Assembly (NCBI GenBank): GCA_017542245.1
Contig: JAFXXN010000175.1
Location: forward strand, 26,488-90,487
DNA: 64,000 nt
Direction: 5' to 3'
From: Lachnospiraceae bacterium
GTDB taxonomy: Bacteria; Bacillota; Clostridia; Lachnospirales; Lachnospiraceae
The position numbers and the translations under genes were made by a program. Below, piece by piece: positions 17,656 to 26,666 of the stretch (positions within the stretch are counted from its first letter, which is position 1; each line of letters begins with the position of its first letter). Below the pieces are notes generated by a model. That model was not told where the DNA came from. It was given only the letters and a program-made list of their open reading frames with translations, and ran no database searches.

Positions 17656-18660
17656 TTGGCAAAAAGAATGATAACCACCGAGTTTACCGTTGAGGACAGT
17701 GCAGTCGAAGGAACACTTCGTCCGCAGCTTCTCAAGGATTACATCGGTCAGGAAAAAGTCAAAGATAATTTAAAAATATATATAGATGCAGCAAAACAAA
17801 GAAATGAATCATTAGATCATGTGCTTCTTTTCGGGCCTCCCGGACTCGGTAAAACGACTCTCGCAGGCATTATTGCAAATGAGATGGGGGTCAATATAAA
17901 GACAACTACTGGGCCTGCAATAGAAAAAGCAGGAGATATGGCAGCAATTCTAAACGGACTAAAAGAAGGAGATGTTCTTTTTATTGATGAGATCCACCGG
18001 CTTAACCGTCAGGTTGAAGAGCTTCTGTATCCTGCGATGGAAGATTTTTGTATTGATATTGTTATCGGACGCGGCGCAGCAGCCAAATCCATAAGACTTG
18101 ACCTTCCAAAGTTTACACTTGTCGGTGCTACAACAAGAGCAGGCATGCTTACGGCTCCGTTAAGAGACAGATTTGGAGTTGTAAGCAGACTGGAGTTTTA
18201 TACTATTTCTGAATTAAAGGATATAATTACCAGATCTGCAAATGTATTAAATGTTGAGATTGATTCCGAAGGAGCTGTTGAACTTGCCAGACGTTCCAGA
18301 GGAACTCCAAGACTTGCAAACAGGTTTTTAAAAAGAATCAGGGATTTTGCCCAGGTAAAATATGACGGCAAAATCACTCTTGAGGTTGCAAATTTTGCGC
18401 TCGATCTGATGGAAGTTGATAAACTTGGTCTGGACAATATTGACAGAGCTATCCTTAACACTATGATCAGTAAGTTTGACGGCGGTCCTGTAGGTATTGA
18501 TGCAATAGCTACCACAATAGGCGAGGATTCCGGTACAGTAGAAGATGTTTATGAGCCGTATCTTGTTCAATCGGGACTGATTGCAAGAACTCCACGTGGT
18601 AGAATAGTTACAAGAGAAGGCTATTTGCATTTGGGACTTGATAAGCCCGAAAAAAAGTGA
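17656..18660 (+). CDS. ruvB: Holliday junction DNA helicase subunit RuvB (TTG start)
   Basis: Hexameric AAA+ motor that drives branch migration with RuvA. Of 334 residues, the AAA+ core carries Walker A GPPGLGKT, Walker B/DEIH, sensor 1 (VGATTRAG) and the arginine-finger region (PLRDRFG), followed by the C-terminal winged helix (RTPRGR). The start is TTG 17656: GGAGG lies 7 nt upstream, while the next ATG (17668) is too far from it. Length and motif set are complete. Confidence 0.97.
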   Translation: MAKRMITTEFTVEDSAVEGTLRPQLLKDYIGQEKVKDNLKIYIDAAKQRNESLDHVLLFGPPGLGKTTLAGIIANEMGVNIKTTTGPAIEKAGDMAAILNGLKEGDVLFIDEIHRLNRQVEELLYPAMEDFCIDIVIGRGAAAKSIRLDLPKFTLVGATTRAGMLTAPLRDRFGVVSRLEFYTISELKDIITRSANVLNVEIDSEGAVELARRSRGTPRLANRFLKRIRDFAQVKYDGKITLEVANFALDLMEVDKLGLDNIDRAILNTMISKFDGGPVGIDAIATTIGEDSGTVEDVYEPYLVQSGLIARTPRGRIVTREGYLHLGLDKPEKK

Positions 18661-18682
18661 TATTCAAAAAGGTATTATATTT

Positions 18683-19468
18683 ATGGTTGATTTAAAAGAA
18701 CTTCGTAAGGATATAGATATAGTTGATGCCGAACTTCTCACCGCTTTCAGGAAAAGATTCGAAATTACGGAAAAAATCGGTGAATATAAAGCTGAAACAA
18801 ATGCAGAATTATTCTGCCCGGAAAGAGAAGAAGAAAAGCTGGATGATTTGAGAAAAAAACTTAATGATTCTGAATATGCGCCATATATAGTCGATCTTTA
18901 CAAATGTATTATGGATTACTCTAAATATCAACAGAGTAACAATATTTTCGGTACTAAAGATATATTTCTCATAGGAATGCCCGGATGTGGAAAGACAACT
19001 ATCGGGAGATTGCTTGCTGATAAAATGCAGAGGAATTTTATTGATATGGATATCCTCTTTGAAAATACGTATAAGATATCACCTGCGAAAATGATTGAGG
19101 ATAAAGGTGAGGCTTTTTTCAGAGACAGTGAAACTGAACTTTTAAAGAAAATTGTTTTAAAACCTCACAGCCAAAAGGATGGTGATACCATACATGCAAG
19201 GATTATCTCATGTGGTGGAGGAATTGTCTGCCGCGATGATAACAAAGAGCTTTTAAAAACTAATTCCATCGTCTGTTATATCAAAAGAGATTTAGCGAAA
19301 CTTACCGTAAAGGGAAGACCTCTTTCTCAGAAAAACGGTATTGCAGCATTGTATGATCAAAGAAAAGAAAAATATGAGAGTTGGTGTGATCATATTATTG
19401 AAAATGACCGAACACCGAATGAATGTGCTGACAGGATCATCAGTCATATAAAAGAAGATAATAAATAA
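18683..19468 (+). CDS. aroK: Chorismate mutase-shikimate kinase fusion
   Basis: A bifunctional aromatic amino-acid enzyme. Residues 1-90 are an AroQ-type (type II) chorismate mutase domain (LRKDIDIVDAELL, R-F-x-I-TEKIGEYK). Residues 94-261 are shikimate kinase with Walker A GMPGCGKT (99-106), the DMD shikimate/Mg motif (about 118-120), the CGGG motif and the RPLS lid. It would phosphorylate shikimate and also convert chorismate to prephenate. ATG 18683 is chosen with AGG upstream; an upstream in-frame TTG at 18638 overlaps ruvB. The symbol reflects the kinase half. Confidence 0.88.
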   Translation: MVDLKELRKDIDIVDAELLTAFRKRFEITEKIGEYKAETNAELFCPEREEEKLDDLRKKLNDSEYAPYIVDLYKCIMDYSKYQQSNNIFGTKDIFLIGMPGCGKTTIGRLLADKMQRNFIDMDILFENTYKISPAKMIEDKGEAFFRDSETELLKKIVLKPHSQKDGDTIHARIISCGGGIVCRDDNKELLKTNSIVCYIKRDLAKLTVKGRPLSQKNGIAALYDQRKEKYESWCDHIIENDRTPNECADRIISHIKEDNK

Positions 19469-19497
19469 AACCGGTTGTTTACGGTTTCGGAGGAAAA

Positions 19498-20862
19498 ATG
19501 AAAATCATTGTTGTTGGATGCGGTAAAGTAGGTATTGCCATTGTTGAACAGCTTGTTGCCGAAGGACATACGGTTACCGTTGTGGATAATAATAAAGAAA
19601 GGCTTGGAGCAAGACTCGGAGGTCTCGATGTTCTTACATACTGTGGTGACGGTTGCAGTTCAGCAACTCTTGACGGCGCAGGAATAAAGGATACGGATCT
19701 ATTTATTGCCGCAATGGATACGGATGAGACCAATCTTCTAAGCTGCGTTATAGCAAAAAAGAAAAGCAGTAACCGCTGCAAAACCATAGCAAGAGTAAGA
19801 AATCCCATCTACAGTATGGAAACAAATTTCCTTAAGCAGGAACTTGATATAGATATTGTTGTCAATCCTGAGCTTGCAACTGCTGACGAATTTGCACGTA
19901 TTTTTAAATTCCCATATGCAACACAGATAGATACATTTTATATTCAGCGTGCAGAACTTGTTCATTTTAAGATCAAATCGGATTCAAAGCTAAAAGATGT
20001 CAGTCTTATGGACATCAGAATGAAGTATAACTGCAAAGTTCTTATATGTATGGTTGAAAGAGGCGATGAAGTATTCATTCCGGATGGTCATTTTGTCCTA
20101 AAAGAAGGCGATATGGTCGGAGCCATGGGTAACCAGAAGGATATCTATTCATTTTTCCAGAAATTCGGATTCGCTACAAAAAAAGCCTCTAACGTTATCA
20201 TTGTAGGCGGGGGTAAAACCGGTTATTATGTGGCAAGGAACCTTATAAATTCCGGCATCACTGTTAAGATAATAGAAATAGACAGGAAAAGATGTGATTT
20301 TCTTTCGGAAAATCTTGAAGGTATTGATGTAATATGTGGTGACGGAACAACTAAAGATCTTTTAATAGAAGAAGGAATCCAAAATGCTGCCGGACTGGCC
20401 GCACTTACCGATATTGACGAAGAAAACCTGCTCCTTTCGCTTAACGCCAAGTCAATTACTGATGTAAAAACAGCTACTAAAGTAAGCAGGACCAATTTTG
20501 AAGATGTTATAGGAAAACTTAATCTTGATACAATAATATTCCCAAATAAAATAGTATCAGACAGGGTTTTACAGTTTGTAAGGTCACTTCAATATACATT
20601 GGGAAGTAATATAGAGTCTTTCAGACGTCTTGGCGGAGGAAAAGCCGAAGCTCTCGGTTTTAAAGTTACAGATCAGTCAAATATCACGGGAAAAGCTCTT
20701 ATGGATATTAAGATTAAGAAGAATGTACTGATCTGCCTGATTTCAAGAAACGGAAAAAATATTATCCCTTCAGGTTCAGATACCATAGAAGTAGATGACA
20801 GAGTTGTAATAGTTCATTCAAATGCCGATATCAAAAATATTGATGACATTCTTGAAAATTAA
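19498..20862 (+). CDS. trkA: Trk potassium uptake system NAD-binding protein TrkA
   Basis: Cytosolic regulatory subunit of the Trk/Ktr K+ channel. The 454 residues form two tandem RCK modules, each with a Rossmann motif (VVGCGKVG near residue 4; IVGGGKTG near 235) followed by a TrkA-C ligand domain. Acidic residues terminating strand 2 (VVDNN and IIEIDR) fit NAD(H) binding. GGAGG precedes the start. It lies directly upstream of trkH in the expected operon and gates that channel. Confidence 0.95.
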   Translation: MKIIVVGCGKVGIAIVEQLVAEGHTVTVVDNNKERLGARLGGLDVLTYCGDGCSSATLDGAGIKDTDLFIAAMDTDETNLLSCVIAKKKSSNRCKTIARVRNPIYSMETNFLKQELDIDIVVNPELATADEFARIFKFPYATQIDTFYIQRAELVHFKIKSDSKLKDVSLMDIRMKYNCKVLICMVERGDEVFIPDGHFVLKEGDMVGAMGNQKDIYSFFQKFGFATKKASNVIIVGGGKTGYYVARNLINSGITVKIIEIDRKRCDFLSENLEGIDVICGDGTTKDLLIEEGIQNAAGLAALTDIDEENLLLSLNAKSITDVKTATKVSRTNFEDVIGKLNLDTIIFPNKIVSDRVLQFVRSLQYTLGSNIESFRRLGGGKAEALGFKVTDQSNITGKALMDIKIKKNVLICLISRNGKNIIPSGSDTIEVDDRVVIVHSNADIKNIDDILEN

Positions 20863-20889
20863 AATATTTTTAATTTATGGGAGGAATTG

Positions 20890-20915
20890 CTTCTCTTATG
20901 AGAAGTAGGGAATAA
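20890..20915 (+). promoter_or_regulatory. Hairpin and five-codon mini-ORF overlapping the trkH start
   Basis: CTTCTC-TTAT-GAGAAG forms a small hairpin that contains ATG 20898. This ATG opens the mini-ORF MRSRE, whose TAA shares its last A with the trkH ATG. GGGAGG lies upstream of the mini-ORF. Termination-reinitiation could couple the two, or the hairpin could modulate trkH initiation. Confidence 0.35.
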
Positions 20916-22357
20916 TGAATTACGGAGTTGTTATTTATGTACTTGGCATGATCCTTAAGGCAGAGGCCGCTTTTATGTTTTTTCCGTTTATAGTTGGTAT
21001 TATTTATGGTGAAAACAGTGGCTTCAGCTATCTGATCACTGCCGGAATATGTCTTGCCTGCGGGCTTCTTATGAATATCAAAAAGCCTAAAAAAGGCGGA
21101 CTTTTCCTAAAAGAAGGCTTCTTTGTTGTTGCATTGGGCTGGATAGTTATGTCTTTATTCGGAGCACTTCCGTTTGTTCTGTCAGGTGATATTGAAAGAT
21201 ATATAGATGCAGTTTTTGAGACTGCCTCAGGTTTTTCTACAACAGGATCAACAATCCTTTCCGATGTTGAAGCAATGAGTCATGCAGGATTATTCTGGAG
21301 AAGCTTTACTCACCTTTTAGGCGGAATGGGAGTATTTGTGTTCCTATCGGCATTGCTTCCCATGCTTGGAGGTAATCCGATAAATCTGATGAAAGCAGAG
21401 AGTACCGGTCCTTCTGTAGACAAACTTGTTCCGAGAATGAAAGATACGGTTAAGATATTGTATTCGATATATCTTATAATGGCTGCTGTCGAATGCATAA
21501 TTCTTCTTATCTGCGGGCTGGATCTTTTTGAAAGTTTATGTACAACATTCGGTACTGTCGGAACCGGCGGATTCGGTATAAGAAATGACAGTCTTGCTTC
21601 ACTTTCACCTTCAGTACAGTGGGTAGTAACAATCTTTATGATACTGAGCGGTGTTAACTACAGTATGTATTTCCTAATACTCAGGAAAAAGCTTAAACAG
21701 GCTATTACATTAGAAGAAGTAAGGTTATATCTTATAGTAATCATACTTGCCGTTGCTGCGATTTCAATAAATATTTATTCATTGTATCCGTCTTTATCTG
21801 AAACGGTAAGGGCAGCATCATTCCAGGTAGGTACGCTTATTACTTCTACAGGATTTGCTACAGCGGATTTTGATATGTGGCCCGAATTCTCAAAGGCTGT
21901 GCTTATATTATGCATGTTCATGGGTGCCTGTGCGGGAAGTACCGGCGGCGGTCTTAAAATGAGCCGTGTACTGATCATGGTCAAGAGTATGAAGAAACAG
22001 ATAAAGACTCTTATACATCCGAGAGCAGTCGCAAAGATACGTATGGACGGCAGTGTGCTTGATGATGAAACGGTACATTCTACTGCAGTTTATGTTTTCA
22101 TATTTGTTGCTGTGTTTGCAGTTTCAACCCTTATAGTTTCTTTGGACGGACATGATTTTACAACTAACTTTACGGCAGTTCTGGCAACTTTAAACAATAT
22201 GGGACCGGGTCTTAATAAGGTAGGCCCAACATGTAATTTTGGATTCTTCTCAGATGTATCAAAGCTCGTATTGATTTTTGACATGCTTGCGGGACGTTTG
22301 GAACTGTTACCTATGCTTCTTATAATTACACCGAAGAGTTGGAGACGTAATTTATAA
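20915..22357 (+). CDS. trkH: Trk/Ktr-type potassium transporter TrkH
   Basis: Pore-forming K+ uptake subunit: 480 residues with 8-10 membrane helices and four pore-loop repeats. The selectivity-filter glycines appear in FSTTGST, GTVGTGGFG, ITSTGFATADF and TLNNMGPGLNKVG. The segment GSTGGGLKMSR is the conserved loop between repeats 3 and 4. GTAGGG precedes ATG 20915. It is paired with trkA 52 nt upstream and ends before a strong terminator. Confidence 0.95.
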   Translation: MNYGVVIYVLGMILKAEAAFMFFPFIVGIIYGENSGFSYLITAGICLACGLLMNIKKPKKGGLFLKEGFFVVALGWIVMSLFGALPFVLSGDIERYIDAVFETASGFSTTGSTILSDVEAMSHAGLFWRSFTHLLGGMGVFVFLSALLPMLGGNPINLMKAESTGPSVDKLVPRMKDTVKILYSIYLIMAAVECIILLICGLDLFESLCTTFGTVGTGGFGIRNDSLASLSPSVQWVVTIFMILSGVNYSMYFLILRKKLKQAITLEEVRLYLIVIILAVAAISINIYSLYPSLSETVRAASFQVGTLITSTGFATADFDMWPEFSKAVLILCMFMGACAGSTGGGLKMSRVLIMVKSMKKQIKTLIHPRAVAKIRMDGSVLDDETVHSTAVYVFIFVAVFAVSTLIVSLDGHDFTTNFTAVLATLNNMGPGLNKVGPTCNFGFFSDVSKLVLIFDMLAGRLELLPMLLIITPKSWRRNL

Positions 22358-22403
22358 GCTTAAAAATTTTTAAGTAAAAGATATATGTTAATCAGCATAA
22401 AAA

Positions 22404-22455
22404 GACCCGGAATCAGAGATTCCATAACGGAATTTCTTCTTCCGGGATTTTTTTA
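22404..22455 (+). terminator. Terminator after trkAH
   Basis: CCCGGAA (22406-22412) pairs with TTCCGGG (22440-22446); an inner GATTCC/GGAATT stem lies between them, and a T-run follows. It lies between converging trkH and araD, about 45 nt downstream of trkH. Confidence 0.88.
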
Positions 22456-22491
22456 TCTTAAAGAATTTACAAATAACGAAATCTTACATCA

Positions 22492-23190
22492 TTATTTCTG
22501 ACCGTAATATGCATTTGCACCGTGCTTGCGGAAATAATGCTTATCTAACAAACTCTGGGGCACGGGTGATATAGTGCAGCCCGAAAGAGAAAGATTATGC
22601 CAGGCCATAAATGAAACTTCTTCAAGAACGATGGCATTTTCCACAGCTTTTGCAGGATTCTTTCCCCATGTGAAAGGTCCGTGAGACTTAAGAAGAACAG
22701 CCGGAACATCCATGGGTTTAATCCCGCGTGTCATAAATGTTTCTATGATAAGTTTTCCAGTATTTCCCTCATAATCTTCATCAATCTCTTCCTGTGAAAG
22801 ACACCTTGCGCAGGGAACAGGACCATAAAAATAATCAGCATGGGTTGTTCCTAAAGCAGGTACATCCATACCTTGCTGAGCCATAACCGTAGCCCATCTT
22901 GAATGAGTATGGACTATGCCACCTAAATCTTTATATTCTCTGTAAAGAGCAAGATGAGTGGGCGTATCGGACGAAGGACGAAGATTGCCTTCAACAATTT
23001 TACCTTCAAGGTCAAGAACAACCATATCATCCGGCTTCATAGTGTCATATGAAACTCCTGAAGGTTTGATGACAACAAGACCCTTTTCGCGGTCAATTCC
23101 AGAAACATTACCCCAGGTAAGAGTTATCAGATTGTGTTTCGGGAGAAGCAGATTGGCCTCACAGACTTCTTTTTTTAATTCTTCTAACAT
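22492..23190 (-). CDS. araD: L-ribulose-5-phosphate 4-epimerase
   Basis: Zinc-dependent epimerase/aldolase converting L-ribulose-5-phosphate to D-xylulose-5-phosphate, linking arabinose or related pentoses to the pentose-phosphate pathway. The 232 residues contain GNVSGID, the phosphate-binding KPSGVSYD region, metal ligands in HTHSRW and a third His in KSHGPFTWG, and YFYGPVPCAR, all typical of AraD. AAGGTGG precedes the start. It is the second gene of a minus-strand pair, 26 nt downstream of the HAD phosphatase. No other arabinose gene is present, so use of another ribulose-type substrate (UlaF/SgbE-like) cannot be excluded. Confidence 0.9.
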   Translation of the reverse strand: MLEELKKEVCEANLLLPKHNLITLTWGNVSGIDREKGLVVIKPSGVSYDTMKPDDMVVLDLEGKIVEGNLRPSSDTPTHLALYREYKDLGGIVHTHSRWATVMAQQGMDVPALGTTHADYFYGPVPCARCLSQEEIDEDYEGNTGKLIIETFMTRGIKPMDVPAVLLKSHGPFTWGKNPAKAVENAIVLEEVSFMAWHNLSLSGCTISPVPQSLLDKHYFRKHGANAYYGQK

Positions 23191-23216
23191 GTTTCCACCT
23201 TTTCCGTTTTGACGGA

Positions 23217-23828
23217 TTACCTTTCTGTATTTTTCAATAATTTTTTCAGCTCTTCATGAGCCTGATCTTTTTCTTTATATTGAATCCCGTGTATGCCAAG
23301 TTTAACGGCTGCATCGATATTCTTTTTTGTATCATCAATAAAGACCGTTTCTTCAGCTTTTAATCCGTACTTTGAGAGGAGCAGAAGATAAATCTCGGGA
23401 TCCGGTTTTGTCATTTTTACTGTATATGAAAGAATCCCGCCATCAAGATAAGGAATAAAAGATGTTGCATCTTTACACTGATCTAAAGCTTTTTGGGAAT
23501 AGTTTGAAAGATAATAAAGCTTATAACCCCGGCTGTGAAGATCATTAATCCATTCCATAGTTTCAGGCTTAAGAATGACCATGCCTGAAACATTATCAAA
23601 ACCTTTGTGTATCTCAGAAGCTATTTCAGGATCGTTCTTAACAAAAAAATCAATGACTTCTTCGTCACTGTATACTCCTCTGTCAAATTCAACCCATGCA
23701 TCGGAAAGAACAGAAGCACGGCCGATACGTTCTACCATTTCATCACTAAATCCCTTTTCTGAAAGAAATTTTCTCCAACAGAAATCAGCCAGTACATTTC
23801 CTATGTCAAAAATAATATTTTTAATCAT
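23217..23828 (-). CDS. HAD-superfamily hydrolase (YihX-like sugar-phosphatase)
   Basis: A 203-residue HAD subfamily IA phosphatase. Motif I is FDIGNVLADF (nucleophile Asp8); the usual +2 Asp is replaced by Gly, as in YihX-type alpha-glucose-1-phosphatases. Motif II is YYLSNYS, the motif III Lys is in MTKPDPEIY, and motif IV is FIDDTKKN. It may dephosphorylate a sugar phosphate; the exact substrate is inferred only from family resemblance. AAGGG precedes the start. It is the promoter-proximal gene of the pair with araD, driven by a promoter at 23877-23906. Confidence 0.85.
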   Translation of the reverse strand: MIKNIIFDIGNVLADFCWRKFLSEKGFSDEMVERIGRASVLSDAWVEFDRGVYSDEEVIDFFVKNDPEIASEIHKGFDNVSGMVILKPETMEWINDLHSRGYKLYYLSNYSQKALDQCKDATSFIPYLDGGILSYTVKMTKPDPEIYLLLLSKYGLKAEETVFIDDTKKNIDAAVKLGIHGIQYKEKDQAHEELKKLLKNTER

Positions 23829-23876
23829 ATATTTAACCCTTTTGCTTTCTATTCCTACATTCGGAATACGATAGAA

Positions 23877-23906
23877 ATATTACCACATACTATATATTTG
23901 TGTCAA
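23877..23906 (-). promoter_or_regulatory. Promoter of the HAD-araD operon
   Basis: Minus-strand TTGACA (rc at 23901-23906), 18-nt spacer, TAATAT (rc at 23877-23882), about 50 nt upstream of the HAD start. Confidence 0.62.
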
Positions 23907-23925
23907 GTACTGACTATAGTGACAA

Positions 23926-23954
23926 TTGACATATCAGTATTCTGATGTTAAAAT
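23926..23954 (+). promoter_or_regulatory. Promoter of the hybrid-kinase operon with palindromic spacer
   Basis: TTGACA (23926-23931), 17-nt spacer, TAAAAT (23949-23954). The spacer contains the inverted repeat ATCAG-TATT-CTGAT (23933-23946), positioned as an operator would be. Transcription would start about 5 nt before leader repeat copy F. Confidence 0.7.
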
Positions 23955-23965
23955 ATTAAATTGGG

Positions 23966-24041
23966 TTATTATAAAAAATGATGCAGAGCATCGTTTTGTT
24001 ACTGAGGTAATGCTGAAGGCATTTTCGATGTAACATTGATG
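23966..24041 (+). repeat. Leader repeat, copy F
   Basis: Shortened left arm; hairpin 1 GATGC-AGA-GCATC with TTTTGTTAC; hairpin 2 with AATGC/GCATT, a compensated change from the usual AACGC/GCGTT. It ends ACATTGATG, 28 nt before the kinase start, and lies within the predicted 5' UTR. Confidence 0.85.
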
Positions 24042-24069
24042 TTTTTTAGGAACTTTAAGGAGTTTTATA

Positions 24070-26649
24070 ATGAAACAGAATGAAGACAGTAATGAGTTGT
24101 TTCAGGCAGCTCATTTAACCATACTTTTAACATATTCGGTGTTTTCAATAGTACTGATATTTGAATCACTGCTCATGAATTGGGAGATATGGCCGCTTTT
24201 TGTCATAGCCGGAGGAGTTGTATTTAGCTGGGTACTCCATATAAGCAATTCCATAAATGAGAAAAACAGAATCTGGATATATTCCTGCCTGACCATGTTC
24301 GCTTTTTTCTTCTATGGAAGTCATATTACCAGTGTTTTTGATACTGTTGCGGTTATGTCGGTCATTCTTATACTTTACACCATGACCGGTATGAAAAATC
24401 TGATCACATTTCTTCAGATCATATATTATATCACTCTTGCTTATGGTTTAGGCTTATTATGGCAGGAAGGTACTGCATTTGACAGTCTTATAATAAGCCG
24501 TTCCATCCTTCACTTTATAGTTGTAACCTTTATAAGCTGTATATCAAGGATAATAATAGACAAATGGACATTTGTTCTTAACCGTTCAAAGAATGAGATA
24601 GAAAATCTTACCGATGCCACAGACAGATTAAACGATTTTCTGGCTAATGTTTCTCATGAAATCCGTACTCCGGTAAATGCCGTAATAGGTCTGACAAGTA
24701 TCTGTATCGATGAAGAAAACGATGCCGAAAAGCTTGCAAACCTTAGTGCTGTCAGAGATGCCGGACGCCGTGTGGCTGAACAGATAGGCGATATACTTGA
24801 TTATTCTGAGATTGACAGAAATAAACTTACCAATAACATGGAGGATTATATCCTTTCTTCAGTTCTTAATGACCTTGTTTCAGAACTTAAGCCATACAGA
24901 ACAGAAAATATTGAGCTCATAATCGATGTGGATCCGACCATTCCGTCCGTTCTTCATTCAGACGTTACAAAGATTAAAAAAATCTTAAGACACCTTATAA
25001 TGAACGGTATAAAATATACCCGAGAGGGCGGAGTATACGTAAGGATATCCATGGAAAAGGAACCTTATGGCATAAATCTTCTGATAGAGGTTACCGATAC
25101 CGGTATCGGTATGACTGAAGCAGAGATAGAAAAAGTATTTGTCAGATTCTTCCAGGCTGATTCGGGAAGAACGAGGCAGGGCAGCGGGCTTGGAATCGGT
25201 ATGTCTATTGTTTACGGATTTGTATCATCGCTTGGCGGTTTTATGATGGTAAACAGTAAAATAAATGAAGGTACTACCGTAAAAGTAAGCATACCTCATA
25301 AGGTTATTGACCCTGCAAGCTGTATGTCTGTAAATTACAGGAATTCCTTATGTCTGGGCGCATACCTTCATTTTGACAAATTCGAGAATCCTTCTGTCAG
25401 GGAGTATTACAATAATGTGGTCCATAATATTGTAAACGGACTCGGCGTACAGATGCACCGTGTAGACAATGTAGAAAATCTGAAGAAATTAACAGAGACC
25501 GTTAGGCTTACACATCTTTTTGTTGGCGAAGAAGAGTACCTTGCTGCGAAAGACTATCTTGAGAACCTTTTATCAAACACAGTTATAATAGTCGTTGCGG
25601 GAAGTGATTTTGTTCTTCCTTCGAATTCCAGGGCAAGAATTATGGAAAAACCTTTCTATTGCTTCCCTGTCGTAACTATTTTAAATTCGGATGCTGACAG
25701 TGACGATACGATCGAGACTTCGATGTACTGCAGAGGTGTCAGGGCGCTTGTTGTAGATGATGAGCCTATGAATCTGACCGTTGCCAGAAATATCTTTAAC
25801 AGGTACGGAATGATAGTAACTACTGCAACATCAGGTCAGGAAGCGATCGATCTTTGCCGCGAAAAAGATTTTGATATAGTTTTCATGGATCATATGATGC
25901 CCGGTATGGACGGTGTTGAGGCAATGAAGAGAATAAGTGTTGAAAGGGCTAAAATGAGGAGTTATATTCCTATGGTAGCTCTTACTGCCAATGCCGTAAG
26001 TACAGCAAAAGAAATGTTTCTTTCCGAAGGCTTCGACGGTTTTGTAAGCAAGCCAATAGAACTTGTTGAACTTGAAAGAGTTATAAAGAAAGTTCTTCCT
26101 CATAATATGATTACATATGAAACGAACGAAATTGTAAGTGACGGTGATATAGGAACTGATATAACCACAGTTAATGATACAGTCAAAAACACTGCTGAAA
26201 ACTCTTCAGAAAACAATACATATGTCGTTGATTTCGAACCTGTTGATAAGCAAGGAGGAAAAGTACCTTGCGATCAGTATCAATCTTCAGATATGATAAC
26301 GAATCTTAAAAAGATTGGGATAGATACCGAAACAGGATTGAAATACTGTATGAATGAGGAAGACTTTTATAAAACTGTTATACTTGAATATGTTGCAGAC
26401 TCAGATAACAAGAGAAACAGTTTAAATAAATTCTTTAAAGAAGAAGATTTTAACAATTACAGGATTGTTATTCACGCGTTAAAGAGTACTTCTCAAATGA
26501 TCGGAGCACTTGATCTGTACAGTGAAGCAAAGATGCTGGAAGGTGCCGCAAAAGAGGGAAATTCGGATTATATAAAGAAAAATCATTTACGAGTTTACGA
26601 TATGTATGAAAAATTGACTTCTAATCTGTCAATATTACTTAAAGAGTGA
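24070..26649 (+). CDS. Hybrid sensor histidine kinase with receiver and Hpt domains
   Basis: An 859-residue phosphorelay protein. About six membrane helices fill residues 1-165 with almost no extracellular loop, so it probably senses within the membrane. HisKA follows with phospho-acceptor His196 (VSHEIRTPVN), then HATPase_c with DTGIGM and GSGLGIGM boxes (about 295-410). A pseudo-receiver-like segment (about 430-540) is followed by a true receiver with Asp607 (VFMDHMMPGMDG) and a C-terminal Hpt domain with His802 (VIHALKSTSQMIGA). GGAG precedes ATG 24070. It overlaps into a co-transcribed operon with the DegV-fused kinase, and its output partner is not identifiable here. Confidence 0.93.
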   Translation: MKQNEDSNELFQAAHLTILLTYSVFSIVLIFESLLMNWEIWPLFVIAGGVVFSWVLHISNSINEKNRIWIYSCLTMFAFFFYGSHITSVFDTVAVMSVILILYTMTGMKNLITFLQIIYYITLAYGLGLLWQEGTAFDSLIISRSILHFIVVTFISCISRIIIDKWTFVLNRSKNEIENLTDATDRLNDFLANVSHEIRTPVNAVIGLTSICIDEENDAEKLANLSAVRDAGRRVAEQIGDILDYSEIDRNKLTNNMEDYILSSVLNDLVSELKPYRTENIELIIDVDPTIPSVLHSDVTKIKKILRHLIMNGIKYTREGGVYVRISMEKEPYGINLLIEVTDTGIGMTEAEIEKVFVRFFQADSGRTRQGSGLGIGMSIVYGFVSSLGGFMMVNSKINEGTTVKVSIPHKVIDPASCMSVNYRNSLCLGAYLHFDKFENPSVREYYNNVVHNIVNGLGVQMHRVDNVENLKKLTETVRLTHLFVGEEEYLAAKDYLENLLSNTVIIVVAGSDFVLPSNSRARIMEKPFYCFPVVTILNSDADSDDTIETSMYCRGVRALVVDDEPMNLTVARNIFNRYGMIVTTATSGQEAIDLCREKDFDIVFMDHMMPGMDGVEAMKRISVERAKMRSYIPMVALTANAVSTAKEMFLSEGFDGFVSKPIELVELERVIKKVLPHNMITYETNEIVSDGDIGTDITTVNDTVKNTAENSSENNTYVVDFEPVDKQGGKVPCDQYQSSDMITNLKKIGIDTETGLKYCMNEEDFYKTVILEYVADSDNKRNSLNKFFKEEDFNNYRIVIHALKSTSQMIGALDLYSEAKMLEGAAKEGNSDYIKKNHLRVYDMYEKLTSNLSILLKE

Positions 26650-26666
26650 TTATCGAGGGACAAAGT

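Noticed and set aside
18638-18682. TTG start of the chorismate mutase-shikimate kinase gene
   Set aside because: It overlaps ruvB and adds residues not matching the mutase domain; ATG 18683 fits the family start.
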